DNA of 64,000 nucleotides, taken from the NCBI RefSeq assembly GCF_013340305.1, contig NZ_BLVP01000006.1, forward strand, positions 144,092-208,091, read 5' to 3'. The position numbers were made by a program, and so were the translations under genes. How positions within the stretch are numbered: the first letter of the stretch is position 1; each line of letters opens with the position of its first letter. The notes beneath the pieces were generated by a model. The model saw only the letters and a list, made by a program, of their open reading frames with translations. It had not been told where the DNA came from and searched no databases. The DNA comes from Desulfovibrio psychrotolerans. GTDB lineage: Bacteria; Desulfobacterota; Desulfovibrionia; Desulfovibrionales; Desulfovibrionaceae. This document shows, one piece after another, positions 36,844-45,982 of the stretch.

Positions 36844-37677
36844 ATGTCCAAGAAAAAGACCAAAGAACCGCTGCCGGAACCGCACTCGCTTAACATGCCC
36901 CATACCGGCGTGGAATCGCACGCCCATCTGGACCTTGATGCCTTTGCCGAAGACCTGCCGCAGGTGCTGGAACGCGCCCGCGCCGCCGGGGTACGTCACA
37001 TGGGCAACGTCTTTCTGGGGCCGCAGGCCTATGCCCGCAACCGCGCCCTGTTCGAACAGACCCCGGATGTCTTCTTCCTGCTGGGCATCCATCCCGGCGA
37101 AGCCGACACCTGCGACGAAACCGCCGTGGAGGCCATGCGACACGCCTTTCTGCACGACCCAAGGCTCAGGGCCGTGGGCGAAATAGGGCTGGACTATTAC
37201 TGGGACGACCATCCCAGAGATATGCAGCAGCGCGTTTTCATCATGCAGCTCGCCCTTGCGCGCGAGGTGCAAAAACCCGTGGTCATCCACTCGCGCGACA
37301 GTAACGAAGACGTGCTGCGCATCTTGGAACAGGAAGGCTTTGCGGGCTATCCCATGCTGTGGCACTGCTTCGGGGCTGATGCGTCACTGGCGCAACGCAT
37401 TGTGGACAACGGCTGGCACATCTCCATCCCCGGCCCGGTCAGCTATCCGAAGAACGATGCCCTGCGCGAGGCTCTGCACGTCATTCCGCAGGAACGGCTG
37501 CTGCTGGAGACAGACTGCCCCTACCTCACGCCCATGCCCTACCGGGGCAGGCGCAATGAACCGGCCTATCTGGTTTTCACCGCACAGACGGTGGCGGAAC
37601 AGCTGGGCATGGCTCCGCAGGCGCTGTGGACCCTGTGCGGCAGCAACGCAGCGCGGTTTTTCGGTCTGGATGCATGA
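36844..37677 (+). CDS. TatD-family metal-dependent hydrolase
   Basis: A 277-residue TIM-barrel hydrolase. Metal-site motifs of the TatD family are present: ESHAHLD near residue 25, GEIGLDYYWD, PVVIHSRDSNED, LWHCFGAD and LLLETDCPYLTP. TatD proteins act as Mg-dependent 3'-5' exonucleases and in some systems as D-aminoacyl-tRNA deacylases. The N-terminus has an extra Lys-rich stretch (MSKKKTKEPLPEP). It lies 95 bases after the glycosyltransferase on the same strand and may share its transcript. Confidence 0.93.
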   Translation: MSKKKTKEPLPEPHSLNMPHTGVESHAHLDLDAFAEDLPQVLERARAAGVRHMGNVFLGPQAYARNRALFEQTPDVFFLLGIHPGEADTCDETAVEAMRHAFLHDPRLRAVGEIGLDYYWDDHPRDMQQRVFIMQLALAREVQKPVVIHSRDSNEDVLRILEQEGFAGYPMLWHCFGADASLAQRIVDNGWHISIPGPVSYPKNDALREALHVIPQERLLLETDCPYLTPMPYRGRRNEPAYLVFTAQTVAEQLGMAPQALWTLCGSNAARFFGLDA

Positions 37678-37764
37678 AAAACGCAGTTTATAATTAGCCA
37701 CGGGCTTCCGCTGTGATACGGTCGCATCTGACCACATCCGACTTCGGAACAACGGGAGACATCC

Positions 37765-38148
37765 ATGAAGACCATATATCTTGCGGAAGACGATATCGTA
37801 ACCCGAACACTCATCGCGGAACAGGTCAGGGAATGCGGCTACTCCGTGGTGGCGTTCGAGGACGGCATATCGGCATATGAAGCGCTGCTGGCAAATCCCG
37901 GCGGTGCGGACCTGCTCATAACGGATGTGCGCATGCCCGGCATGGACGGCACGGAACTCATAGACAGGCTGCGTTCCATGCCCGTGTTTTCCCGCCTGCC
38001 CATCATCATCATGTCCGGCGTGGTGGGCGTGCGGGATATAGCCGACCTGCTCAGACACGGGGCAAGCCGCTTTCTCGCCAAACCCATAGATCCCAGGGAA
38101 CTGTGCGAGAACATCAGCCGGGCACTCACCGTGCCGCACCATCTGTAA
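37765..38148 (+). CDS. Single-domain response regulator (CheY-like)
   Basis: A 127-residue receiver domain with nothing attached. Acidic pocket Asp9-Asp10, phosphoacceptor Asp in LLITDVRMPGMDG (about residue 54), the Thr/Ser position in IIIMSGVVG, and the conserved Lys in FLAKPIDP are all intact. Such proteins pass signals in phosphorelays or to the flagellar switch. No kinase is adjacent, and the neighbours (TatD hydrolase, M48 protease) give no clue. GGGAG precedes the ATG. Confidence 0.93.
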   Translation: MKTIYLAEDDIVTRTLIAEQVRECGYSVVAFEDGISAYEALLANPGGADLLITDVRMPGMDGTELIDRLRSMPVFSRLPIIIMSGVVGVRDIADLLRHGASRFLAKPIDPRELCENISRALTVPHHL

Positions 38149-38224
38149 GGCTTGGCTTCCGGAGTACATACCCCGGCAAACGCTTTTCCGGTCCGCCAGA
38201 CGACCTTACTGCCTCAAGCCAAGC

Positions 38225-39475
38225 CTATCCGGCTGCAGGCGGCCCGAATGCCCGCAACCGCTGCAAACGCTCCACCACTGGCGGATGCGAATAGTGCAGC
38301 AGCACATGGAACCGGTGCGGCGTAAGGTTTGAAAGATTCCCCACAGATAGACGCTTCAGGGCAGAGGCCAGTGCCTCTGCCCCACGCGTTGTGCGTGCGG
38401 CAAAGGCATCCGCCTCAAACTCGTAACGGCGGGAAAGGGCGTTGGCCCACACCCCCGTGAGCAACGCCAGCGGCGTGTACAGCAGGCTGAAGAACACAAT
38501 GCCCGCATGCAGGCTCATATGCTGCATGCCAAAGGCATCGAACAGCGGCCGCGATTGCAGCACAAACGAGAGCAGCAAAAAAGTCACCCCCGTGCGCACC
38601 ACGCCCGCCGCCACCATGCGGTGCACATGGCGCAGGCGGCAATGTCCCACCTCATGCGCCACCACCGCCACCACCTCCTCCTCCGGCATGGTCTCCACAA
38701 GGGTGTCGAACAGGGCTATGCGCTTCTTTTTGCCGAACCCCGTAAAAAACGCGTTGCCCTTGCCGGACCGCTTGGAACCGTCCATCACAAAGAGGCCGGA
38801 AAGGGAAAACCCCTGCTCCCGCACATAGCGTTCTATGGCCCCGCGCAGCGTGCCCTCCGGCAGCGGCGTAAAGGTGTTGAAGAGGGGCAGTATGAGCACC
38901 GGGGCCACATACTGCACCCCCAGCGAGACCACCACCGTAAACGCCCATGCCACCAGCCACGCCCATTCACCCAGTGTGGCAAAAAACCACAGCACACCCG
39001 CCAGCAACGGCCCGCCGATACTCACGCCCAGCAACACCCCCTTTATCCTGTCCCGGATGAACAGGGCCGGAGTGGTGCGGTTAAAGCCGAAACGCGCCTC
39101 CAGCACAAAGGTGCGGTAGACGGAGGCAGGCACAGTGAGCACTCCGCTCGCCAGCGCCAGAATGCCGAAAAAGGCCAGCCCCTGCGGGATGTAGTGGTCA
39201 AACATTCCGCGCACCACCCTGTCCAGAAACGGAAAAGCCCCAGCCAGCACCGCCGCCGCAAGCGCCACGGTGCCCGCAGTTTCCGTCACCATGTCCAGCT
39301 TCGCGTTGGCGCGGGCATACTCCTGCGACCGGGCATAGTGCTGTGCCTCGGCCACATCCGCAAACTCTTCCGGCACGGCGGGAGACAGGGCGCGCAGATT
39401 CAGCAGGGTGGATGCTGTTTCCAGAAGCCACGCGCCTGCCAGAAACACCAGCACCAGCAACAGGTATATGTTCAT
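38225..39475 (-). CDS. M48 family Ste24-like membrane metalloprotease
   Basis: A 416-residue membrane protease with the zinc motif HEVGH (in VVAHEVGHCRLRHVHR) and the distal glutamate in RRYEFEADAFAARTT. Several hydrophobic helices surround it, as in CAAX prenyl protease 1/Ste24. N-terminal helix MNIYLLLVLVFLAGAWLLE. In bacteria these proteases take part in membrane-protein quality control. The start at 39475 has GAGGAG just upstream; the longer frame is not supported. It is convergent with the receiver gene. Confidence 0.92.
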   Translation of the reverse strand: MNIYLLLVLVFLAGAWLLETASTLLNLRALSPAVPEEFADVAEAQHYARSQEYARANAKLDMVTETAGTVALAAAVLAGAFPFLDRVVRGMFDHYIPQGLAFFGILALASGVLTVPASVYRTFVLEARFGFNRTTPALFIRDRIKGVLLGVSIGGPLLAGVLWFFATLGEWAWLVAWAFTVVVSLGVQYVAPVLILPLFNTFTPLPEGTLRGAIERYVREQGFSLSGLFVMDGSKRSGKGNAFFTGFGKKKRIALFDTLVETMPEEEVVAVVAHEVGHCRLRHVHRMVAAGVVRTGVTFLLLSFVLQSRPLFDAFGMQHMSLHAGIVFFSLLYTPLALLTGVWANALSRRYEFEADAFAARTTRGAEALASALKRLSVGNLSNLTPHRFHVLLHYSHPPVVERLQRLRAFGPPAAG

Positions 39476-39785
39476 GTACTCCTCACGTCTTGCATTGCCT
39501 CTACATCCTCTCCGCTTCCAGACCTCTCGGCTCCAGGCCTCACCGCTTCCGTCCTCAACGTTCCGGCCCTGTCCGCGCCCGCCAGATACCCGCACCGTTC
39601 TGCCAAAGCATACATAATGCCCGCGCGCTTGCCCATGATGCGTTTTTTTCTTATGTCTGGTTGCTCGACCCATAAAAAACGGAGCCGCCCGACCCTGTGC
39701 CGGTCGGCCCTATCCGTACCGGGCCTGCGGAAAGGCACCACACCCCCGCATGGCCGCAACACTCCAGCACGACAAGGACCCTACC
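39476..39785. other. Intergenic region between the M48 protease and roo
   Basis: About 310 bases between divergent genes, so it should hold both promoters. A weak hairpin, CCGACC-ctgtg-CCGGTCGG-like, lies at about 39687-39709. No clear -35/-10 pair or operator was recognised. Confidence 0.4.
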
Positions 39786-40991
39786 ATGAAACCGCTCGAA
39801 ATAAAAAAGGATGTCTTCTGGGTAGGCGCGGTGGACTACGTAAGCCGCGACTTCCACGGATATTCGCTCTCCCCGCAGGGCACCACCTACAACGCTTACG
39901 TGGTCAAGGATCAGAAAAACGTCCTGTTCGACAACGTAAAGGACGGCTTTCTGCCCACCCTGCTGTGCCGTCTCTCGCAGGTGTTGGAACCGGAAAAAAT
40001 TGATTACATCGTCTGCAACCATCTGGAGCCCGACCACGCAGGCTGCCTGCCGGAACTGGTCAAACTGTGCAAGCCGGAAAAGATTTACTGCTCCCCCATG
40101 GGCAAACGCGCCATGGAGGCCCATTTCGACATCACCGGCTGGCCCGTGGAAGTGGTAAAGACCGGCGACTCCATCAACATCGGCTCGCGCGACATCCACT
40201 TCGTGGAAACCCGCATGCTGCACTGGCCGGATTCCATGGTTTCCTACATCCCGCAGGACAAGCTGCTCATCTGCAACGATGCCTTCGGCCAGAACATCGC
40301 CTCCACCGAACGCTATGCCGATGAAGTGGACCGTGCCGTGCTCGAGCACGCCATGACCGAATACTACCACAACATTGTGCTGCCCTTCTCGCCCATCGTC
40401 ATAAAGACGCTGGACCTCATCGCCGAGATGAAGCTGGACATAGACATGCTGGCCCCGGACCACGGCCTCATCTTCCGTGGCGACGATGTGGCATGGTGCC
40501 TGAACAAATACCGCGAATTCGCGGAACAGGCATGGAAGAAACGCGCCGTGATCGTGTATGACACCATGTGGCATTCCACAGAAAAAATGGCCTATTCCGT
40601 TGCCAGCGGGCTGGAGTCGGAAGGCGTGCCCACCCGCATCATGTGGCTGAAGGCCGACCACCACAGCTCCGTGATGACAGAACTGGCCCGCAGCGGCGCG
40701 GTCATTTTCGGCTCGCCCACGCACAACAACGGTCTCCTGCCCAACGTGGCCAAAATGCTCACCTACATGAAGGGCCTGCGCCCGCAGAACAAGATAGGCG
40801 GCGCGTTCGGCTCCTTCGGCTGGTCCGGCGAATGCGTGAAGCAGCTCACGGAATGGATAGGCGACATGGGCTTTGAAATGCCTGTGGAGGGCGTAAAGGT
40901 GAAGCATGTGCCCACCCATGCCTCCTATCAGGAATGCTTCGACATGGGCGTGGCCATTGCGAAGGCGCTCAAGGAAAAGTGCGGCGAATAA
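39786..40991 (+). CDS. roo: Rubredoxin:oxygen oxidoreductase (flavodiiron protein)
   Basis: A 401-residue flavodiiron protein that reduces oxygen to water with electrons from rubredoxin; some also reduce NO. The beta-lactamase-like domain holds the diiron ligands in NHLEPDHAG, with further ligands in LHWPDSM, CNDAFGQ and LAPDHG. The flavodoxin domain begins about residue 255 (AVIVYDTMWHSTEKMA) and includes SPTHNN and GSFGWSGE for FMN. AAGGA lies eight bases before the start. In Desulfovibrio, roo is usually next to a rubredoxin gene; none is seen here within the window. Together with cydAB it belongs to oxygen defence. Confidence 0.95.
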   Translation: MKPLEIKKDVFWVGAVDYVSRDFHGYSLSPQGTTYNAYVVKDQKNVLFDNVKDGFLPTLLCRLSQVLEPEKIDYIVCNHLEPDHAGCLPELVKLCKPEKIYCSPMGKRAMEAHFDITGWPVEVVKTGDSINIGSRDIHFVETRMLHWPDSMVSYIPQDKLLICNDAFGQNIASTERYADEVDRAVLEHAMTEYYHNIVLPFSPIVIKTLDLIAEMKLDIDMLAPDHGLIFRGDDVAWCLNKYREFAEQAWKKRAVIVYDTMWHSTEKMAYSVASGLESEGVPTRIMWLKADHHSSVMTELARSGAVIFGSPTHNNGLLPNVAKMLTYMKGLRPQNKIGGAFGSFGWSGECVKQLTEWIGDMGFEMPVEGVKVKHVPTHASYQECFDMGVAIAKALKEKCGE

Positions 40992-41048
40992 CCCCGCCCC
41001 CCCTTGAACCACCGCTGCCCCACCGCAGCCACCCCCATAATAACCACC

Positions 41049-41078
41049 ACACCCCCGGGCATCCGTGTCCGGGGGTGT
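41049..41078. terminator. Hairpin after roo
   Basis: ACACCCCCGG and CCGGGGGTGT form a perfect 10-bp stem, without a T-run. It lies 57 bases past the roo stop codon. Confidence 0.5.
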
Positions 41079-41138
41079 TCCGCATTCTGTGCTCCCCGCA
41101 GAGCATCGCCCGCCGTCTCAGAAGCCCTGCACGCAAAG

Positions 41139-41178
41139 TATAGCCATTTATTGGCCATTTACCCAATAAATGGCTATA
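41139..41178. repeat. Perfect 16-bp AT-rich inverted repeat
   Basis: TATAGCCATTTATTGG, 8-base spacer, CCAATAAATGGCTATA. It shares the AGCCA...GG arm pattern with the terminator dyad at 41295-41328, 110 bp away. It is located between the ends of roo and the U32 gene, in the most AT-rich part of the gap. Confidence 0.85.
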
Positions 41179-41287
41179 AACGCCTCACGCCCGGCGTCAC
41201 GCCTTCAACCTACTCAATTCAAAGAATATTATTTCGTCAACCTGCTTATCAACCTCACAGGCGTGCTGTTTCAGAAGGATTTTCACA

Positions 41288-41328
41288 CAAAAAAAGCCAA
41301 TTATACGGCCATGACCGTATAATTGGCT
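41288..41328 (-). terminator. Intrinsic terminator of the U32 peptidase gene
   Basis: AGCCAATTATACGG, loop, CCGTATAATTGGCT: a perfect 14-bp stem followed on the minus strand by a TTTTTTT run. It lies 22 bases past the U32 stop codon. Confidence 0.9.
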
Positions 41329-41350
41329 ATACATTGGTTTTCCGCTCCCG

Positions 41351-43360
41351 TTACAGCAGGGGAATATCCCAGTTGAACGGAGAGGTGCGCCGCGCTTCGG
41401 GCACAGCCTGCGGCGGCTGCTCCATCATGGTCACAAACATGGTGTATCCCGCAGCCACAAGCTGATCGCGCTTGTCCTCAATACTCAGGGGCCAGCCGGG
41501 ATAAATCCACGAATTCTGCCCGTACTTGCGAATCCAGAACACCTCACCCTTGGGTGACTGGAACGGCTCGTTGGGCTTTACGCCTTCCAGCGGCAGACGG
41601 GAAACACCCATAGGCCAGTAGCCGGAAAGCACTATACCCAGCGGCAGGCAGCTTTGCTTGGGCAGGGCCAGCACGTCCTCCGAGGAAAGCTCCGGCGAAA
41701 CAATGGCTCCACGGAAGCCAAGCTGCTTCAGCGCGGCAATGGCGGCAGGGTTGGAAGGATTGCAGAACGGTCCGGCCACAAGGTCGGCCTTGGCATCTTC
41801 AAAAAAAGCCACCTGCCACGGCGAACCGAGCACAAAGTGCCGTGCCCCGTCGCGCAGGGCCTGCTGCACCATCTTCTGCCATCCGGCCTCTTCATCAGGC
41901 CACACCACCGGGGGCAGCCACCATGAGATGCGGGAAAAAAGCGTCCGCCCCACAGTCTGCAATGTTCTCGGTCCCAGCCACAGCCCGTTCACGTTCCCCG
42001 TAAACTTGCCCGCCTTGCCTTCCTTGCCGTGGGGCAGGCCGGGCCGCAGCAGCACGGATACCACGGGCAGCCGCTTGTCCGGGCCGGGATATTGCGGCGT
42101 AAACTCCACGGCAGAGGGGGTGCGCCCCTTGCATTTGCGCAGCTTTGCCTCCCACTCGTCCAGCAGGCGCACCATCTGGGGCTCCCGCCGGTCTATGAGA
42201 AACACGGGCGTGCCGGACTTGGGGTCCTTGCGGGCAGGCGCGCGCAGCATATAGGTACCGGCCTTGGGCACCCGCTTCACCACGCGGTCAGTAAAGTGCC
42301 ACGGCTCATCCTCGTACCCAATGCGCAAAAAGTCGTGCTGCAGCAGTTCCATGCGCGGCTTGAAGAAATATTTGGGATAGGTGCGCTCACCCTTCTTGGC
42401 CTTGGGTGCAGGTTCCATAACCACCTTGCCCACCAAAAGGCCGGAACTGGTCTGCTCTCCGGGCTGCGTGGGCGCATGGGGCTTCTGTGGCAGAAAGAGG
42501 GAATGGGTGGAAGGACGCCCGAGCGCCTGTTCCAGCAGTTGCTCCGCCTGCTTGCGCGCGGAAGGGTCTTCGGGATGATCCCGCAGCAGCCTGTAGGCCG
42601 TTGTGGTGTAGAAGACATAATGAGGCCCCTTCTTGCGGCCCTCTATCTTCCACGAACGCAGGTTGGGCACCGAGAGCAGGGTCTTGGCCAGCACGTCCAG
42701 CGAAAGGTCCATGCACGAGAAGAACCGCCCCTTGCGCTTGTTCTGCTGATACACGCGGCGGCAGGGCTGCACACAGCGGCCGCGCAGGCCGGACTTGCCG
42801 CCCATATAGCTGGACCAGTAGCAGCGCCCGGAAACGCAGTAGCACAGCGCGCCATGCACAAACATTTCAAGGCTCATCCCTTCGGGACAGGCCTCGCCGC
42901 ACTGGCGCACCTCGTCCACATTCAGTTCGCGCGGCAGAATAACGCGCGATACGCCCATATCCTTCGCCACCCGTAACGCGGCAGGGTGGGAGACGTTGGC
43001 CAGAGTGGAAAGATGCATCTCGCCCTCAAACCCCACCTGACGGGCAAGCTCCACCGCGCCCAGGTCCTGCATGATAAGGGCGTCCGGCTGCACGTCGCGC
43101 TTCAGGCGGGCGATAAGCCGACCCGCTGCGTCCGGGTCACCGGGCTTGAGCAGGCTGTTCAGGGCCACGTAGATGCGGCGGTTTTCCTTGTGCGCCAGCT
43201 CCACCACACGAGAGAGCTCGCTTATGGAAAAATTGCCTGCCTGCGCCCGTGCGGAAAAATGCTTCAGGCCAAGATATACCGCGTCCGCGCCGGCAGCCAG
43301 CGCCGCAAGACATGCCTTGGCGTCTCCGGCCGGGGCAAGAATTTCAGGAATGTTCAACAT
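41351..43360 (-). CDS. U32 family peptidase/hydroxylase-type iron-sulfur protein
   Basis: A 669-residue member of peptidase family U32. The N-terminal barrel begins ILAPAGDAKACLAALAAGADAVYLGLKHFSARA, followed by MFVHGALCYCVSGRCYWSS and GLRGRCVQPCRR, whose cysteines bind an iron-sulfur cluster in the RlhA/TrhP/UbiU-type members. Those members hydroxylate RNA or ubiquinone precursors, so the peptidase name may be misleading. The long C-terminal part (from about residue 290) is typical of the larger U32 proteins. AGGT precedes the ATG at 43360. No partner gene is adjacent, so the substrate is open. Confidence 0.9.
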   Translation of the reverse strand: MLNIPEILAPAGDAKACLAALAAGADAVYLGLKHFSARAQAGNFSISELSRVVELAHKENRRIYVALNSLLKPGDPDAAGRLIARLKRDVQPDALIMQDLGAVELARQVGFEGEMHLSTLANVSHPAALRVAKDMGVSRVILPRELNVDEVRQCGEACPEGMSLEMFVHGALCYCVSGRCYWSSYMGGKSGLRGRCVQPCRRVYQQNKRKGRFFSCMDLSLDVLAKTLLSVPNLRSWKIEGRKKGPHYVFYTTTAYRLLRDHPEDPSARKQAEQLLEQALGRPSTHSLFLPQKPHAPTQPGEQTSSGLLVGKVVMEPAPKAKKGERTYPKYFFKPRMELLQHDFLRIGYEDEPWHFTDRVVKRVPKAGTYMLRAPARKDPKSGTPVFLIDRREPQMVRLLDEWEAKLRKCKGRTPSAVEFTPQYPGPDKRLPVVSVLLRPGLPHGKEGKAGKFTGNVNGLWLGPRTLQTVGRTLFSRISWWLPPVVWPDEEAGWQKMVQQALRDGARHFVLGSPWQVAFFEDAKADLVAGPFCNPSNPAAIAALKQLGFRGAIVSPELSSEDVLALPKQSCLPLGIVLSGYWPMGVSRLPLEGVKPNEPFQSPKGEVFWIRKYGQNSWIYPGWPLSIEDKRDQLVAAGYTMFVTMMEQPPQAVPEARRTSPFNWDIPLL

Positions 43361-43668
43361 AGGACCTACTTGTTATAACAGCGGCGGAAGCAGAATGGCC
43401 TTCGCCGTAAGCGTGGTTGAAGAATCGTATTGTGGTGCCGCTGTGCATACGGCGGGCACTGCTCATAACCTTAGATGCGCTTGCCCGCAACTGCAAGCGG
43501 ACAACATAAAAATCAAACCTTGCCACTGACGGAATGACGGTCTATGTCAGTGCAGGGGGCGTGCGCCGTAACCAAACCGTGCCGGAACCGACGTCCGCCC
43601 GGCATCTGGCGCCGGGTACAGACGGTCGTATAGCCCGTCCTCCGATTTTTCTCAAAGGTGACGACATA
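43361..43668. other. Intergenic region upstream of pyrK
   Basis: About 310 bases between divergent U32 and pyrK genes. The pyrK frame extends upstream but AAAGGTGA only precedes the ATG at 43669. No clear regulatory site was recognised. Confidence 0.4.
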
Positions 43669-44487
43669 ATGACCAAAGAACAATGCACCGTCCTGAAGGT
43701 GCTGGATAATGTTCCCTTCGGGCAGGTAGCCGGGGAACACCTCTTTTTCGCCCTGCGTCTGGAGCGCCCCGAATGGACCAACTGGCTTCCCGGCCAGTTT
43801 GTCATGGTGCGTCCCTCCGGCTGGGCGCTGGACATGCTCTGGGCACGGCCCTTTTCCATCTGCCGGGTAAGCCCGCGCGACCTTGTGCTCTTCTTTCAGG
43901 CCGTGGGCCGGGGCACCCGCCGCATGGCCACCCTCAAATCAGGCGACGAGGTACTGGTGTGGGGCCCGCTGGGCAACGGCTTTGCCATGGAACCGGACAC
44001 CCCCACCCTCATGCTGGCAGGCGGCATAGGTATCGCCCCCTTTGTGGGCTACACCCACCACCACCCCAAGCCGTGGAACCTGCACATGGAGTTCGGCCAC
44101 CGCATGCCGCTCAACTGCTATCCGTTCGAATCCATCAACGAAAAAATCATGGGCGATGCCCACCACGAAACCAGCCGGGAAGACCTTGCGGCCTTCATAG
44201 AACGCATGGACAAACGCATAGCGGAATACGCCGCGCAGGACGGGCTGGTGCTTGCCTGCGGTCCCACCCCGTTTCTGGCCACCGTGCAGAAGCTTGCCCT
44301 TCAGCACGGGGCGCGGTGCCAGCTTTCGCTGGAAACCCGCATGGCCTGCGGCGTGGGCGCATGCCTTGGCTGCGTGACCAAGGTTTCCGACGACATGACC
44401 GCCTCCGGCGTGGCGGCGGGCAGGGCGCAGGTATGCGAGCACGGCCCGGTGTTCTGGGCCCATCAGGTCACGCTGGAAGAAAACTAG
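43669..44487 (+). CDS. pyrK: Dihydroorotate dehydrogenase electron transfer subunit
   Basis: A 272-residue iron-sulfur flavoprotein that moves electrons from PyrD of class 1B to NAD+. Marks: FAD-binding LPGQFVMVRPSG and RPFSICRV, NAD-site GGIGIAPFVGY and LACGPTPF, and the [2Fe-2S] ligands CGVGACLGC with a distal Cys in AQVCEHGP. The start at 43669 follows AAAGGTGA. pyrD lies 235 bases downstream in the same direction, as expected for the partner of a class 1B enzyme. Confidence 0.95.
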   Translation: MTKEQCTVLKVLDNVPFGQVAGEHLFFALRLERPEWTNWLPGQFVMVRPSGWALDMLWARPFSICRVSPRDLVLFFQAVGRGTRRMATLKSGDEVLVWGPLGNGFAMEPDTPTLMLAGGIGIAPFVGYTHHHPKPWNLHMEFGHRMPLNCYPFESINEKIMGDAHHETSREDLAAFIERMDKRIAEYAAQDGLVLACGPTPFLATVQKLALQHGARCQLSLETRMACGVGACLGCVTKVSDDMTASGVAAGRAQVCEHGPVFWAHQVTLEEN

Positions 44488-44722
44488 CAGGGGCCGGGTC
44501 TACCCCGTGTGCTGCCTCCGGGCGGCCATACGGGCGGGCATCCGGGCAAACCTCGGGGCTGTCCTCGGAGCGAGCCTCGAAGCAACTCCCCGGGCAGCAC
44601 GGCCCCGGCATAACGTACGCGGCGGCGCAGCAGTTTTCTGCATCGTGCACCGCGCCATTTTTTGAACAGCCTGTAACGCGGAGCATTCTCCCCGTGCAGC
44701 AGGCAGCCAGGCGGAAACGTAC

Positions 44723-45643
44723 ATGGACATGCGATTAAATCTTCCCGGTCTTCCGGACTTCAGCTTCAGAAACCCCATTCTCACAGCCTCGGGCACCTTC
44801 GGCTACGGGCTGGAATTTGCCCCTTACGGCGACCTGACCACCCTCGGCGGCATCGTGGTCAAGGGCCTGTCCCTTGCGCCCCGTGCAGGCAACCCCATGC
44901 CGCGCATTGCGGAAACGCCCTGCGGCATGCTCAACGCCGTGGGCCTGCAAAACTCCGGCGTAGAATCCTTCCTGCGCGACAAGCTGCCCAAGCTGCCGTG
45001 GCGCGATGTGCCGGTCATCGCCAACATCTACGCCTGCGACCCGGCAGAATTCGCCGAACTAGCCTCCATCCTCGCCCGTGAGCAGGGCATTGCCGCCATA
45101 GAGGTAAACATCTCCTGCCCCAACGTGAAAGAAGGTGGCATCCTCTTCGGGCAGGACGCCCAAGCCGCCGCCCGTGTGACGGAAGCCGTCAAGCGCGTGG
45201 CGGGCGACAAACCCGTCATCATCAAGCTCAGCCCCAATGTCACGGATATCGCCACCATCGCCCGCGCAGTGGAAGATGCCGGGGCAGACATGATATCATG
45301 CATAAACACCCTTTCCGGCATGGGGGTGGACATACGCACCCGCAAACCGCTGCTGGCAAACATCATCGGCGGCCTTTCCGGGCCCGCCATAAAGCCGGTG
45401 GCCCTGCGCTGCGTATGGCAGGTGTGCCGCGCCGTGACCGTGCCTGTCATAGGCATCGGGGGCATTACCAGCGCAGAAGATGTGCTGGAATTCATGCTGG
45501 TGGGCGCACACGCGGTTCAGGTGGGCACAGCCAATTTCCTGCGTCCGGACTTCAGCTTCCGCCTGGTAAACGAATTCACCGAACTGCTGAACAAGCTGGG
45601 CATAGCCGACCTTGAGGACTACCGCGGCTCGCTGCGCACATGA
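44723..45643 (+). CDS. pyrD: Dihydroorotate dehydrogenase, class 1B catalytic subunit
   Basis: A 306-residue FMN enzyme catalysing dihydroorotate to orotate in pyrimidine synthesis. Seen: NPILTASGTFGYG, GIVVKGLSLAPRAGNP with the flavin Lys, NISCPNVKEGG, KLSPNVTDI, and GIGGITSAEDVLEF plus GAHAVQVGTANF. It lies 235 bases after pyrK. The gap is GC-rich and holds no gene. A strong terminator follows. Confidence 0.95.
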   Translation: MDMRLNLPGLPDFSFRNPILTASGTFGYGLEFAPYGDLTTLGGIVVKGLSLAPRAGNPMPRIAETPCGMLNAVGLQNSGVESFLRDKLPKLPWRDVPVIANIYACDPAEFAELASILAREQGIAAIEVNISCPNVKEGGILFGQDAQAAARVTEAVKRVAGDKPVIIKLSPNVTDIATIARAVEDAGADMISCINTLSGMGVDIRTRKPLLANIIGGLSGPAIKPVALRCVWQVCRAVTVPVIGIGGITSAEDVLEFMLVGAHAVQVGTANFLRPDFSFRLVNEFTELLNKLGIADLEDYRGSLRT

Positions 45644-45673
45644 GCCTTCCGTCCCCCCTGCTTTACAACGCAG

Positions 45674-45712
45674 GCAGCCCGGAACGGATAAACCGCTCCG
45701 GGCTGCTTTTTT
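45674..45712 (+). terminator. Intrinsic terminator of pyrD
   Basis: GCAGCCCGGA and TCCGGGCTGC form a perfect 10-bp stem around a 13-base loop, followed by TTTTTT. Confidence 0.93.
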
Positions 45713-45982
45713 GCTCACCGCACGGGGGTACGGAGAACACGGAGTTTCTGGCGTCAGTCACCCGCCAAAAAGTGAGGCCCTGCGGGTGTGGGCGTGCAGG
45801 GCCTCGTAGGGGAAAAAGGAGGAAGAAGCGCAAAACCAACTGGGGGAAAAGGCGTACAGAAAAATGGCAGTACTGTCGCCACCCGTTCCCGTCGTGATGG
45901 TGAAAGCATCATATCCGGGGTAGCCCGGAAAGCAAATTTATAATATTTAAAAAGTCGTTAAAATTTTCTGAAGAGGTTGACA
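45713..45982. promoter_or_regulatory. Promoter region of the LysR-type regulator
   Basis: About 270 bases without a gene. The last 60 bases are AT-rich with a perfect TATAAT at 45939-45944, but no good -35 at the usual distance. AAGAGG at 45971-45976 is the ribosome binding site for the GTG at 45983. Confidence 0.45.
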
